DNA from: Hofstenia miamia
Lineage: Eukaryota > Xenacoelomorpha > Acoela
Assembly (NCBI GenBank): GCA_004352715.1
Contig: SCFE01000002.1
Location: 4,582,954-4,646,953, forward strand
Direction of reading: 5' to 3'
DNA length: 64,000 bases
Below the pieces are notes generated by a model. It made no database searches. It saw nothing but the letters and a program-made list of their open reading frames with translations, and was not told where the DNA came from. The first letter of the stretch is position 1; every line of letters begins with the position of its first letter. A program made the translations under genes and the position numbers. Below are positions 1 through 13,564 of the stretch, piece after piece.

Positions 1-13
1 ATATATATATATA

Positions 14-1298
14 ATGCAAATTAATGTCTTCGATAAAATTTGGAAAACACATTCACCTGTTAACATTTACCAAAAATACAATATTCATTCTCCGAGTCAT
101 AAGCGTTAACATTAAATTTCCATCATGTTTACAGCAGATTTTTGCATTGAAGAACAATTGAATAGATAATTGGGAGCGAGAAGATGGTTGGTTATATCGA
201 TTGCCATTGTCACCCTGACAAAGTGGAACATAATTAATTCAGAATGCCACTTTCAAAATAAATGAATGCATTGATTGTAATGCAAACACAACATATATTA
301 GTCACATTTCACATTCACAAGATAATCGATCTTAAATTATTCATTTTTCAAGACAGTTATTGCATACTAGGCTAATGAAAAAATTAAGACCATGAAGCAG
401 TTGCGACCCTCGTTGGAGCACACACCGGATCACTTAAAACTGGACGTGTAGCATAAAACTTATACAGATAAAAAGCATATTCATTGAGACAACACATATC
501 ACAAAAAATGGAAAGTCAGTACAAAATCTTCTATTGAATAAAATATTTTTTCCAAATACACTTATGCAAAGATAAAAATACAATGAATAATGAGTTCAAA
601 TGGCCTAAATGTGCTCGATCTATTTAAAAATGACGATATGTTTAAAATAAATAATGCCTTTTATACTTAGTTCAAAAAAACATTGCAAAGTTTACCCAAA
701 CAGAACATCTTATCACAATTTTATAAAAAATACCATAATGATAGATTTCTGGGACAATGTAAATCATTTGTGATTTCTAACTCAATGGATAAAGCAAAGT
801 ATGAAAATGAATCTTAAGAAAATCAAGGGAAAATCAAGGGTAGTACTAGGTGGAAACATCGAGGCAAATACTAAAAAATGTTTTGTCCAAAGAATAGTGC
901 AATAATTGACATTAGATGACAAGTGAAAAATCGATGTGCATTTACAATATGTGATTGAAAAACATTTTGGAAATACTTTTAAGACAAGTTAGAAATCAAG
1001 ACTATGAGAATTACACTAAACAAGAGCATTTGTCTGCAGTTTTATTTCCATCCTTAAATTTAATTTATTAATTATTGATGCCCTACATCGTTCAGGAAAT
1101 GGAAATTTTGCGCCATATTTATTTAAGCGTTTTACGCTTTCCGAAAAACTAATCAATTTATTTTGAATTGGTATGGCGACGTGAGCAGGAATATTTTAGA
1201 TATCTGTGTTAAGATATGCAGTATTTATACAACAGTTTTACGAGGTAGAATATATTTAATTTAAATAGAGTGCACTGCAGATTTATAAAGAAATGAAT

Positions 1299-1303
<5 letters not shown>
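14..1303. other. AT-rich non-coding stretch
   Basis: No gene is supported. Frames are short and broken on both strands. A small tandem pair of AAAATCAAGGG lies near 820-842. It is probably intronic or intergenic. Confidence 0.6.
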
Positions 1304-1334
<31 letters not shown>

Positions 1335-1697
1335 NNNNNNNNNNNNNNNNNNNNNNNNNNNNNNNNNNNNNNNNNNNNNNNNNNNNNNNNNNNNNNNNNN
1401 NNNNNNNNNNNNNNNNNNNNNNNNNNNNNNNNNNNNNNNNNNNNNNNNNNNNNNNNNNNNNNNNNNNNNNNNNNNNNNNNNNNNNNNNNNNNNNNNNNNN
1501 NNNNNNNNNNNNNNNNNNNNNNNNNNNNNNNNNNNNNNNNNNNNNNNNNNNNNNNNNNNNNNNNNNNNNNNNNNNNNNNNNNNNNNNNNNNNNNNNNNNN
1601 NNNNNNNNNNNNNNNNNNNNNNNNNNNNNNNNNNNNNNNNNNNNNNNNNNNNNNNNNNNNNNNNNNNNNNNNNNNNNNNNNNNNNNNTATATATATA
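1304..1697. repeat. (AT)n microsatellite containing a 353-base assembly gap
   Basis: About 30 bases of pure AT run into Ns (1335-1687), and AT resumes on the far side. The assembly broke inside the repeat, so its true length is unknown. Open frames that appear to cross it are artefacts of N and of the TATATA periodicity (alternating Tyr-Ile). Confidence 0.95.
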
Positions 1698-4600
1698 CAT
1701 AGGATATGGATTTATGTGCAAGCAAAACATTCGATATTATTTAATGTAAATTTTAATCAGTCTAATGGATGTATATTAGAAAATGGCAACATTTTCTTAA
1801 AGCTTTCCAAAAATATTGAGTTTCTTGAAAGAATGGTTAACTTTGATAGTAAATGGCAAATGTGCTATTTCATAATTTCACATTTGATTGATATTTGAAA
1901 AACCGTAACTGAATTGTGATGATCAATTGATGTATTGCGCAACACGTTTCATGGATTTCAGATTGCTTGCATTAATGAAAATATTATATAGGTTTATTGG
2001 TTAGCAGTGCATAAGTAACACTGTTGAAGAAATGCACCTTGCTATAGTAAACAAACGAAAGCGTTCTATTTATGTTTAAAGCATTAACTGCCATACACTG
2101 TAAACATCAATTAGTTTAAAATTATTCGTTCAAACACCAAGCATTGCAGCAGTAATAGTTTTTTGAATCCAATTTAGCTTCCCTGTTTGAATATTAAAGG
2201 AAACATTTATTTTTCACTTTTCCAAAATTCAAATCGAAAATGCATTTTATCAATTTCTGATACTGTTTTGAGATGTCTCAAGATTGACGTTAATTAGGGG
2301 GAATCTGTTTTGGATGTGCTACATCCGCAGATTTAGCAATGGCGATTTCCATGGTTTAATTAATTTTAAGCATTCGTAGTGAATTTTAAATCCATTAATT
2401 ATCTCTTTTCGTGAAAACCAAACAGGCGAAGGCAAAATAAATAGTATTAAAATTCAACCCCATTTACTTTCCCGGCTCGCCTTTACCCACTAAATGCATA
2501 GTTCTAAATTCAAATGAGTGCAGAAACAACTTCCTCACCAATAATACATATAAACTAAAAAAAACGAATCCCATCTTCTCACAACTTAGCATAATTCATC
2601 TTTGAAAATGTCTGTTAGAACTGAGATTTGCTAACGTAATTTAACGAAGTTTTATCATTTGTTCATTTAATTGAAGAGAAATGAACCACAAAGAATGGAA
2701 CCCATATTTATGGTTCTACAAATACCATTCCCAATGTGGCACAAGCCCTTATTAAGATGTTTCGTAGTATTCTGAATGCGATGGTTGCCTATGCACGCAT
2801 ATATTTACGTTCAACAGAGGATGAGCAATTGATGCACCAAGTCATCTTTTTACATATCGCGATATAGAAATTTAATTTTGAGAAGCTATTACTACATTTT
2901 CTGAAAAACGAAAACAACGGGTTAACTTTCTACTATATTTCCTGATATAAACTAATTTATAAACTTGCTTACTCCAAAAGTCACCCAAAAGTTCTGAAAC
3001 CTTTGCTAAACTACACCCAAACATTTCTGCTCTCTATCTACAGATTTCATGTTTGCCAAAAGGCATAAACATAGGCGGAATGTTGTCCCAATTCAATATG
3101 TTGCATAAACGCTTGTAGAATTACAATATAATTTGAGATTATCTTCTTCGGAAATTTTACTCTACCTTATTAAGCTCTTTCCGGAGTCAATAGGATTGGA
3201 GTCTATATTTAAAGCAGATAGTCTATGACTCAATTAAATCGTAAAACTAAATTTAACAACTAAGATTTGAATATATTTTATGAGTAACAAAATTAACAAA
3301 GCGTGCATTCCCCAAATATGTCTAATAGCTTGCAAGATACAACTGTTCAAATTTAATTAAATATCATATTAACCAAAAGGGAAAAGCCGAGTTTTTCACA
3401 AAACTACAAATAATCGGGATATCCAAATTCCAGTAGTGATGTTTATCCTAAATCATATCAAAGAAGAAGTGTAACGTGTTAAATATTGAATGCATAAATC
3501 CGAATTCAAGCAAATCATGCCAAAAGAGAAAGAAATGTGTGATTAATTAATTTGTACATAAAATCATGACTGAATTTTGAAATGTGATGAATATGCATGA
3601 AAAATTAAACGTTTCTATTATATTTTCCAATGTCTGATCCAATAAATTTTTTAATTATATAAAATATCCACCGTATAAAAAAAGCGCAGACAATTTAATT
3701 ATGGCTTATTGAATTATGTGCAAACAAGGAAAGCATTCGAGAGAAAATTAATGTATTTGTGAATGTTTAGACAATTGCAGTGTCACAATACCTCAAAATG
3801 CACGTGCATATAATTAGATGAGTGTGTGTGTGCCCTATAATATTAGTGTTATAAGGAGCTAAACATTGCTCATCACATGGAGAATTACGATAGTACATAA
3901 ACACATCTTGGAAATAGATGGAAGCTTCAGAACTAGTACACTTGGGGATGGAAAAAGCTTTGCATAGGGTTTTAAAAACAATCTTAAAATACGATAAAGC
4001 TCCTAATATCAACGATATCTATCAATATTGATATTTCTGGTCAACTAGAGCAAGTATTTATTCTTTAAAAATTAGTGGTAACATCGGCAAAAAGTGTCAG
4101 GTTAGCATTTTAGGCCAAAATCGATTATATTTGCAAGGCAATGCAAAAAATTGTACAAACCTAAAATTTAGGTTCAATAATTAGAATGTAGATGGTATTT
4201 TGACGACATTACTGTTAATTTTTTAACAAATGTTAGCTTTTTGTGTCCGTATGTTCGGTCCATAGAAGATGTTCTAGTAAATGGTGATAAGAAGATTGAA
4301 GGTAATTATTTCCAATCATTTTAAAAAAATCAACTAATTCACGGCCTTACCTTCAGGAAGTAGTGAGGGAGTGTGAGTCGTAGGATCCATGCCAATAGTT
4401 AAGCTACCACCCATTAAATTGCCTTGCACTAAGTAAATTGCAGTAATTGTTTAAAAATCACAATGAGCCAGAACTAAAATGACGTTTAATTTCCTACAAA
4501 ATTTAATTCTTTTTGGTCTCCAGAGACCAGGCGGTTTTTAGAAGCTTTTGTTACATTGTCTTTCAATATCTAATCTATGTGGCATCAGGCTCTTAGGCAG

Positions 4601-5216
4601 TCATTCAGAGGAGTTGTTCCTTAACGTTCAATGCACGCAAAAACTAAACAACCGCATTTAATTAAAAATCTTTTGGATGTCAATCAAAAGTTAAGAAATA
4701 TGTCAAAACCAAATTTAGCGTCTCACAACCAACGACCAGGTACGAAGAATAGAATGAAATTCAATAAATAGCAAGAGTATTACCTTAAAACTAGAGGTGG
4801 GATTATACATAAATATAATTCTCCTTCTATATAAAATCAAAGGAATTAATCTGCTGTGCTGTTGTAAACTACGATATAGCCATATTTTGAATACAAAATT
4901 TTCACTTTGAGAATTATTGGTGAAGATGTTATTTATGTATACCCCAAGAACACGACAAATCTATTAAAAATGAAATGATCAAAAATATAAAACTTTGATG
5001 CTGATGAGTGTACATTGATACAAACCCTGATAGTAAGCATGCAAATTTGTCTGCAAATTAAAAAAATGGAGAACTGCTTTAGGATAAAAACTTAAAGTTA
5101 AAATTGAAATAACTTAGTCTTAACAAAATATCTTACGCAAGCACCCACAACTAGTGGATTCAAAGTCAATTCTACCATTAGCCCAAATTGACTCACATCT
5201 GCGATGATTGATTCAG
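1698..5216. other. AT-rich non-coding stretch
   Basis: No gene is supported. A short TG run lies near 3821-3831. I recognised no transposon end, tRNA or conserved protein frame here. Confidence 0.55.
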
Positions 5217-5321
5217 CTCACACCACGTCCTGCTCACACTTATATAAAATAAAAGTAAATTTTCAAATAAAAATCACGTTTACACTACTGTAATTTTGTG
5301 TTAACGTGATTTTGGTGTGAG
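5217..5321. repeat. Nested inverted repeat (long imperfect hairpin)
   Basis: The left arm AAAATCACGTTTACAC (5270-5285) pairs with GTGTTAACGTGATTTT (5298-5313) with one mismatch over 16 bp and a 12-base loop. Directly outside the right arm is GGTGTGAG (5314-5321). Its exact complement CTCACACC is at 5217-5224, so the left side carries about 45 extra bases between the two arm segments. It may be a small foldback or MITE remnant with an insertion. No coding is associated. Confidence 0.6.
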
Positions 5322-8300
5322 AAAATTAAAAAAAATTTTTAAGGTTAAATATTGATTAAATAATGGTTATTTAAACCAATTACAGGCCCAAACAAATATA
5401 TAAAGAGCCCAATGAAGTGGGTTTGACATTTGCTTTATTTGCACTAGAGAATGATATAAGGCATTCGTATTGCCAATTTTCTTAAGCCTCGATATATATT
5501 TAAACATTGAATTGGCAATGGTTTGGCTATAATTTTCAAAAGTTCTTAAAACTTATTGGAAATTCCAATAAAACCTGCAATAAAATTAATTGAGTGTATC
5601 ACAGCTACTTAAGGCAAAGTAATGCACACCACAATTCTAAGCTATTTTTTAAAATAAGAAATGCATTCGCATTTAAATACCAATATCAAACGCATTAGTG
5701 TTTGCATTGATTTTCAGATAAATTTAACTAGAAAAGAACAGGTCTTTCGCACAAACTACGAATTCTCTTGAGGAATAATTTGATCACAGAATTATTAAAA
5801 TAAGAGAACTTTTAATTTGCACTATCTCTGGTAAGCAACTATATTTCTTAATAGTCTACATTCAATTGTTATTCAATATCACGAACTTCGCATTAATTAA
5901 GTGTAATATTATCCCGAAAAACGTTAAGGATTAATCGGCCGACAATTTCCGAATGGGACATATTGTATGATGAATCTTCTGCTAGCTAAAAAAATTGAGA
6001 TTCATAAAAATTTCTAAAGTGTTCAATAAAGGAGGCAGTTTAAAATATTTAAGTCTTCAAAGTTACATTTCCAGAAATCAACCCTGATAGATGTCTGCTA
6101 ATTTGAAATTGAGGTAGTGACAAATATATAGCTGAATGGCATACTGACAGTTTTCTCAATGTGTAGGCAACTGGCTCTTCAGAACACGAGAAATAATAAT
6201 CTACCATTGTCACCAGCTGCCGCGTAGCGTTCGATAAACGGGCGCCACTCAGGAGTTTCACAACGCATTCTATTATGTATCTCCAGATTTCTTACAAATG
6301 AGGTTTATATATATATATAATTCATTAAAATCTGAATGTCTAATTCATCTTTGAATTTCAAATAATATTATTAAACTGGTTTATAAATCAAATCTTATTT
6401 CAGTGACAATTACAAGATTTAACGTTTTACAAAATCACCGCAGTACTTTCATATTTGTACACAGTTTGTTAGTTTAATAAATTCACTGTTTTGAGAAAAA
6501 TCATGTCTTTGTATACACATAGTTTAATGATTTCCTTTCGCATATTGGTATAAAGTAACTTGTATTTGTTACAGAGAGGGATCATATATTCAGTGCAGTA
6601 TGTGTGTGTACAGATGCAGCAGATAACATTCTAAGAAAATAACATTTATTAAGCATTGCAGAAACTTTTAATGGAAAATTCATCTTGGTAACCCTAACCC
6701 ACAAAAGGCTTCTATCATGGCGTCTAATAAAAATCATGCTAAATATCCCCTCACCAGCTCAGCTAATGTGCTTAAACGACGAAAGTCATTTTTTCCGCAA
6801 ACCTTATTTTAATTTGTATAAGTGAAAAGTTAAACTTCAAAACTTCAGCTATGATTATGCACCGATTACATGTTTTAAAATGTGACTGTGGGCTGAGAAA
6901 GGTTATGTGGGACCCCTTAGTGTTATGAGACTAAAACATTTTAGTGGGGAAATCTATGAAGAAATTGGGCCAAAGGATTTTAAAAAAATACTCATATTTT
7001 TCCAATTTCGACCAGAATAGGAGTTTTTTTGTGGGAACCGATCAGCTCATGGCACAAAAAATTTCATATGATTGGAATGGGATGGAACTTGCAAATAATC
7101 CAAAGAAACTAAGTGCGACTGGATTCTATAAAACTTAGTTCACGCAGACGTCAGTGATGAACAAACTAAAATTGAAAACATAAATATTGATAACTAGAAA
7201 TCTCTTGGACTAGAGCATATCCAGAAAAACAACGAAATTTTTCCACACGATTCAAATTCATTCTCATGAATTTAACTAATTCATATGCGCTTTTCGCAAT
7301 TGATATAAAATAAAATTGTTAACATTAGCGTGTTTTAAATAATTCCTAAGTATCTTGCTTTAAACTCTTGAAAAAGCAGTGATACACCTAGGACGTGAAG
7401 TGGTACTAACGAATAACTTGGTCACTCATGTGGCATCGGATTTTCCTTAGTGGCGTGTAGGAAGAGTGCTAAGGGAATGGTGTCCTTGATATTTCTGATG
7501 TTTACCATTAGTCGACATAAAAAGTAAGTGTACAAAGTTGATTCCCTTCACTAAAAGCGTTGTCTTAAAACGTATTAGCGTTAGCAGCAGTTGATAGATA
7601 TCTATGTAACACAATAAGAAATATAAAATTACGCATATTAAGCTAATGCATGCATTAAAAAAGAAATAGAAAAACGTTTTAATTTTAAACACGTCTTTTT
7701 AAATACAGTTTTCACTGCTTCATGTAATATTTGTCAGTTTTCAAAGTGAATAATTAATGAAGTTGAAAGTATTCGAGTATTTCTTATCCAGAAATGAGTT
7801 TTCAACTTATTGCATGATAGTGAAGGCTCGAATTCTAAGGCAAGGGAAAACCAAATTCAAATTGCGCAATTAACAATAACTTCAGCAAAAATTAATATGA
7901 TAATTAAAAAATGTATAAAAAATATGAAAATATTAATACTAGGCTGCATAATTTGATTTGTTCCATGAATGTGCATACCTTGTTGTATTAAAAAATGTCT
8001 CAAACTTCCCATTTACAATTGATTTGGGTGTGGGCTTGGCTTGGGTCGGACTTCATAGCAAGTTGGAGAGGGTGGGTATGCATATGCCTAACATTCATAA
8101 ATTCGATGAGAAATCGGAAATTGAAGATACATTAAAAAGAAAAACCTCAATTTGTGTATGATGCTTGAAAATTAATGCTTAGATAAACTTAATCAACAAA
8201 GTTAAGTAGAAACGTATTGATTAAATGACGCAAGATTTGGACAGGGTGTTTATCCTTAATTTGAAATGCCAAGAAAGTCAAATCAAAGTTTCTCCTAGAA

Positions 8301-8701
8301 GAAGATAGCGTACATTGCATAAGACAAATATTCAGTATTTTGTACAATCTGAAAGTAATTTCCGCTATTTTTTGACAATGAAAGAAAGATTAAAAGCATT
8401 GTATAAATTTGAAAGTAAACTTTTGTTAAAGCAATTCATCGAAATTAAAAGTGCCGCTAAACTGAATTACTGATGTCCCAGCGAAGAACTTAATTGGCAA
8501 ATGTGAATGAAGTCGTCCTGCCAAATGAATTTCTCTACTCTTAATATCTACATTTATATTGAGCACTCGAGGCTAAACGGAATATTTCGCTAGTGATTGA
8601 AAATGAGCTCAAATCTCTACGAAAAACAAACACATTTGTTCAGCTTAACTTTCACTCTTAACCGCAAACATAAATCCAAAACTTGTATCATTCCGTAGCT
8701 A
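5322..8701. other. AT-rich non-coding stretch with a solitary mariner-like end
   Basis: No gene is supported. A short (AT)n run is at 6308-6319. A richer-GC patch at 6195-6260 reads open on the minus strand but matches no family I recognise. At about 8241 there is ACAGGGTGTTTAT, which resembles an arthropod mariner-type terminal repeat, but no matching opposite end was seen. Confidence 0.5.
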
Positions 8702-8711
8702 AAATTTACTA

Positions 8712-8753
<42 letters not shown>
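8702..8753. repeat. AAATTTACTATTTAA followed by (AT)n, first copy
   Basis: The motif AAATTTACTATTTAA followed by a pure AT tract recurs exactly about 333 bp downstream at 9035, on the other side of an assembly gap. It is either a local duplication or a false duplication at the gap. Confidence 0.8.
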
Positions 8754-8756
<3 letters not shown>

Positions 8757-8853
8757 TACACTGACGTAGCATTTAGGCAGAAAATAAAAAACACCATTGT
8801 CGAGTCTAATCTTTACTGCGAAACCATATCTTGTTTTCAACTGAACAGCATCC

Positions 8854-8979
8854 NNNNNNNNNNNNNNNNNNNNNNNNNNNNNNNNNNNNNNNNNNNNNNN
8901 NNNNNNNNNNNNNNNNNNNNNNNNNNNNNNNNNNNNNNNNNNNNNNNNNNNNNNNNNNNNNNNNNNNNNNNNNNNNNNN
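8854..8979. other. Assembly gap (126 N)
   Basis: This run of unknown bases lies between two copies of the same AT-rich flank. The reading frame reported across it is not meaningful. Confidence 0.97.
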
Positions 8980-8990
8980 TATTTAAAATT

Positions 8991-9098
8991 TATATTTATA
9001 TATATATATATATATATACTCACATATGTCATTTAAATTTACTATTTAATATATATATATATATACTGTATATGTATATATATGTATACATATATACA

Positions 9099-9131
<33 letters not shown>

Positions 9132-9146
9132 TATATATATATATTT
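8991..9146. repeat. Compound (AT)n array with near-palindromic core and second flank copy
   Basis: AT tracts surround a near-palindrome made of ATACTGTATATGTATA and TATACATATATACAGTAT. It also holds the second copy of AAATTTACTATTTAA (from 9035) and the 20-bp ACTCACATATGTCATTTAAA (9018-9037), which returns at 9810-9829. Cruciform formation is possible in principle. The simplest reading is microsatellite expansion plus local duplication. Confidence 0.8.
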
Positions 9147-9780
9147 AATCTTAAAATGAAATAATTCACAAAAAAATTAAAAATCAAAAATTTTAGACTT
9201 ATAAAAAATTATGTTCCATAGCTATACTTAAGAAATATTTTAAAAGAAGACTGTAAATAGGACTAGTGCTAATGCAGTATCTACATGGGACAGAACTAGT
9301 TTCACGGAACAGATAGCAAAAAAAACAGAATAAATTAATTACAAAATAAATTCATGTTGAATTCTTCCAAATATTGTTAAAAAATTAAAACGCGAAAATT
9401 TATTATATATTTGATCGCAATGATAAATTATTAGATAGGCAGTACAAAAATGAAACGAAATGAGGTTTGTAAATCAAGCCCCTAATTTTAAGGTAATCAG
9501 GTTTAATATATTCCAAAGAGAATTTGAAAAAAATCAATTAAGACATTGACGAATGCATTTAACCTCAATGGAATTGTGTTTATCAAGTCATAATCAAAAC
9601 AAGTGAAAAATTCTATGTAGTTCGAATATCATATGGAACCATTGAACATTAAACACTTAAATTTAATCTTTATCTTTAAACTTAGTTCTTAAAAATTAGA
9701 GTATATAAAATTAAAAACTCCTTAAAAGCATGAACACATTTCGAATATAGTAAATTTTTTATGTGTTGATGAGTGAAATT
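9147..9780. other. AT-rich non-coding stretch
   Basis: I saw nothing beyond low-complexity A+T-rich sequence. There are no supported frames. Confidence 0.55.
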
Positions 9781-9829
9781 TATATATATATAAATATATA
9801 TATATATAGACTCACATATGTCATTTAAA
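9781..9829. repeat. (AT)n tract plus ACTCACATATGTCATTTAAA, second copy
   Basis: An interrupted AT tract leads into the same 20-bp sequence that follows the AT tract at 9018. The similarity extends into the preceding AAATTTATAT and AT run, so roughly 50 bp are duplicated about 790 bp apart. Confidence 0.8.
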
Positions 9830-10387
9830 GACACCCTCTCTAAAATTTGGCTACAAACGAAACTAATAATCGTCAATCAGTGAATTACAAGCAACAGCAT
9901 TTGCAAACGGTAATTGAAAACTCAACCTATAAAAATCACAATAAATTGACAAAAATGCGATCAAGCTTTACAAATATATTTATATTTGTATCCGTTGTGA
10001 AGAAGAAATAGATAGGAACTCATGCAGGATTTGTGAAGAGCTGTTACCTAAAATCAACTTATGCTGGCTGATGTAAGTGATTTTCGTGAGTTGATTGAAT
10101 AGTAAATATGGACAGGAAGTTTGAAATTAATGGGAATTGATTTTTGCTCAGTCTTAAAATCGAAATCTAGTGAAAATATTGGCAAATATTTTCCGTCTGT
10201 ATTTGTTAGGCAGTTAATTGAAACGTATTACAGATATTTATAGATGGAGTAAATTTCTTACTACATAGTGCACATCGGTGTTTAAATTGTATGAATAAAC
10301 TCACACAAACAGTCTATGGGAAACTTTTTGTAATGATAATTTAAAAAAATGAATTGAAGACTTAAATAATATTCGCTAAAAATTACT

Positions 10388-10390
<3 letters not shown>

Positions 10391-10426
<36 letters not shown>

Positions 10427-10514
10427 TCTCAATATTATATATATATATATATATATANNNNNNNNNNNNNNNNNNNNNNNNNNNNNNNNNNNNNNNNNNN
10501 NNNNNNNNNNNNNN

Positions 10515-10545
<31 letters not shown>
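10391..10545. repeat. (CT)n then (AT)n microsatellite with a 57-base assembly gap
   Basis: About 38 bases of CT with one CCC interruption are followed by AATATT and then AT. Ns occupy 10458-10514 and AT resumes to 10545. It is a compound dinucleotide repeat interrupted by an assembly gap. Confidence 0.95.
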
Positions 10546-10548
<3 letters not shown>

Positions 10549-13525
10549 CATATATGATCACTAAGTACTGTGGGCCGGCGTGTTAACGAGGACCTTTTGC
10601 TTTTTTGGAATAGGAATTTTGGATATTGGATTTTGCAATAAGATATTCTCGAAAATTCAAATATGATCGATAGTGATGATTTTATGCTTGAAACTTAAAG
10701 GGACTAAAATGCTTAAAATGAGAACATTTTAGGTTTCACACAATACATTTTCATTAGACACTGTAAAAGCATATATGCTCATGAAACTAGAAATAATTGA
10801 GGAATGATTTTCAATTTTAGGTGTAATAGAAATTTATTTTATTGATTAACTGCCCTGATTTTTAAATGTTTCTTTATATATATATTAAAATTAAAACATG
10901 TATAGAAACAATACTATACAGTATATAAAAAGCATTCAAAATAAAGCCAAATCTTTGTCAGGACTTATTTTTCATCGATATGGTATCGCCATTTGCTAGG
11001 TCATTTTTTAATGAACAATTAAGGTGAAATCAATAATTTTTAAATGCCAAATATAGCACTTGGCAGAAGAAATTCATAATGGCATGCCATTTAAACAATG
11101 TCGATCAGAAATTGAATTGTTACACTGATTTAGTCAATCCCCCTGAGAACTAAATTACTTTCTACGAAGATGGCTTAATTAATTTGCAGAAAACAATTTT
11201 ATATAATTTCCACAAACTATAAAATTCTTGTAAATTTAAATAGCTTCCCCATTTTAAATTACATTCAGCAATGTTGCATGTCTTGGACTTGACAGTGTTG
11301 AAATGTATGATGCTAAAAATCAAGAATACCAAATTATTTCTGATCAGAATGCACCTGCCAGTATTTTTGCGGAATGCAGGAAAGGGTAGGATAGAGCAGG
11401 GTAAGGCACGACGGAGTCCTTCAAAGTAGATCAGGGCAGAAAAGCAATAAAAACTTATCATATTTCAGCAAGACTTATCAAGATTAATAACCAATGCTAC
11501 TGTTCATTATCAGATATCGATTTACAAAACAATAATGATAATATTACATAAATAAATTTTTTTATAATTTTCCTAGATATTTTATATCTTTTTGTTCTTA
11601 AGCACATTTTCAAACAAACTGTGGGCATTTTTGCTAAATTTTTAAAGAAAATGCACAATGCATGAATTAAGATTAATAAGATGAAAACACCAGTTGAAAC
11701 CTGCCAAGAGTTTTGCGACAGCACAGGCATGAAACGAGCCCTGCAACCTATCAGGAGGTGGCAGATTCAAACTAAGCTTATAACCCAGAACTATCAATTT
11801 GATTACAACTTCCGCGCTTTGACTCAATCGAAGTATAATTTCTGACAGACTTGAACTTATAGTATATGCCCTAGTGTTTATCAAGGAAGTGTAATTTTAA
11901 ATAACATGTCAATTGTGTAGCTGGTTTGGCATTTGTTAATTCTTTCATTTTACAGTTTACCTGATTGATGAATGAACTATGTTTACAGAGAATAGCGTCC
12001 CTTCTTAGTTAGCGACATTCGTATCAACATTGTTTATAAGAAATTATGTCAGCTCGCCAATTGTCAAACTGGAAAAATTATATAAACTTTGAACAACCGA
12101 TTTGTTAAGTTTATTGCAGCGGAATTTTACAATAATTTCTGTAGTTGCCTGATCAGAAAGTCATATAATTCTGAATTTCTTTGAATTTATCGGTAAATTG
12201 TAATTTAGTAGCTTGCATATGCCAAAAGTTATCATACGCGTCCTACAAAACGGCTCTTATCACTCTTGATTCGAGTTCTATTAGAAAAATGTCTTCAGGG
12301 CAAAATGATTTTCTTTAAATAAACCGCTCTATTTGGATAGCTTTGCCTCTAAATTATTTTAATGCAAATAACCCTGTTCCATATTTGATTATTTTTCCAT
12401 TTTAATTTAAAATCACTTCCCGTATTTAGAAACAATACATTTGATTAAATTAACTACCGTACTTCTAAATAAGTATTATTCTTCCACGTATAGAAACATC
12501 AAAAGATAATTAAAACATTTACACGTGAAGTTCCAGCAAAACATTATTAGATTTGTGTAGTAAAATGAAATTAAATCAATGTTAACTTCATTGAATTCTA
12601 TATTTAGAAAGTCCATTTAACTCAAATTTAAAAACAATAACAACAGAAAATTCTTTGAAAACAAATTTTAAAATGCATCAGACGCAAGCTTATAAGTTGA
12701 AGACATGCACTCAGTAAAAACTCTATTCAACTGTTAAAAGGAAGTAAAGTTGATTGAATTTTCAAGGTATTTAATATAGAGAATCCAAAATAAAATAAAG
12801 AAGCCCAAACACAGAACATGCCGAAAACTGTAACGTTGACATTAATTATAGTTTAGATTTTTATGCTACATTGAGTGATTGAACAATGTGTTACATTTCA
12901 TGACAACTAATGCATAGCAAAGCCTTTAATTTTCTCACTACTGGCTAGATATTTATGAGTGAAAAACATATATTTTTGTTGGGTTGGGGGACATGTTGCT
13001 GCCTTAAACCCATTGAAATTCATCTAAGCTGCCTTGAATAGTAGCTTGCACTGCATAAAACACAGCCTTTCAGCTCTTAGCTTTCTCCTACAAACTTCTT
13101 ATCATCATAAGAGATCGATATCTGTTTTGATTGCAAACTAGTTTCATAAATGATCATTGGTTTTCAATTGGTCTAAGACATATCAAATATTTCCTAAAAA
13201 GAATAATTTAGGAAGACGGGTTGGATCCAAAAAAGTTTGATCTATTTCCAGGTCTGATACATGCTCATAACTATTTTTTTTTGCAAAAACAGCATGCGGT
13301 TGAGAGGTTGGGCAGATTAAATTATGTAGCTAAAGCAGGTTTTATGGAGACAAACACAAATGAATTCGGAAAGTGAGCCAATTTCAGATGTTTCTACAAT
13401 CGAACTTTGCAATAGCTTTGAAAAATGCTGATACAGTTAGTGAAAATTCGAATTGGGAAAAACATTAATTGAATTGTGCAAAATGTTAACAAGAAACTAT
13501 CCCAATAAACTCCCTAAAAGATTTC

Positions 13526-13531
<6 letters not shown>
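10546..13531. other. AT-rich non-coding stretch
   Basis: No gene is supported. On the minus strand, 11642-11884 and 11162-11461 stay open for 80-99 codons with somewhat mixed composition, but they match no recognised family and have no convincing splice context. Confidence 0.5.

Positions 13532-13560
<29 letters not shown>
13532..13560. repeat. (AT)n microsatellite
   Basis: About 28 bases of uninterrupted AT. Confidence 0.95.

Positions 13561-13564
<4 letters not shown>

Noticed and set aside
1209-1898. Open frames of 154-201 codons across the first N gap
   Set aside because: They consist of N-translated X and Tyr-Ile runs from (AT)n, so there is no real coding content.
6049-6261. Minus-strand 70-codon frame with GC-richer start
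   Set aside because: No domain, no splice context and no conservation evidence.
8241-8260. ACAGGGTGTTTAT as a mariner end
   Set aside because: No inverted partner was found within several kb and there is no transposase relic; kept only as a remark.
11642-11884. Minus-strand 80-codon frame with PPPDRLQGSFHACAVAKLL
   Set aside because: Somewhat mixed composition, but no family recognised and overlapping frames on the same strand; likely chance.
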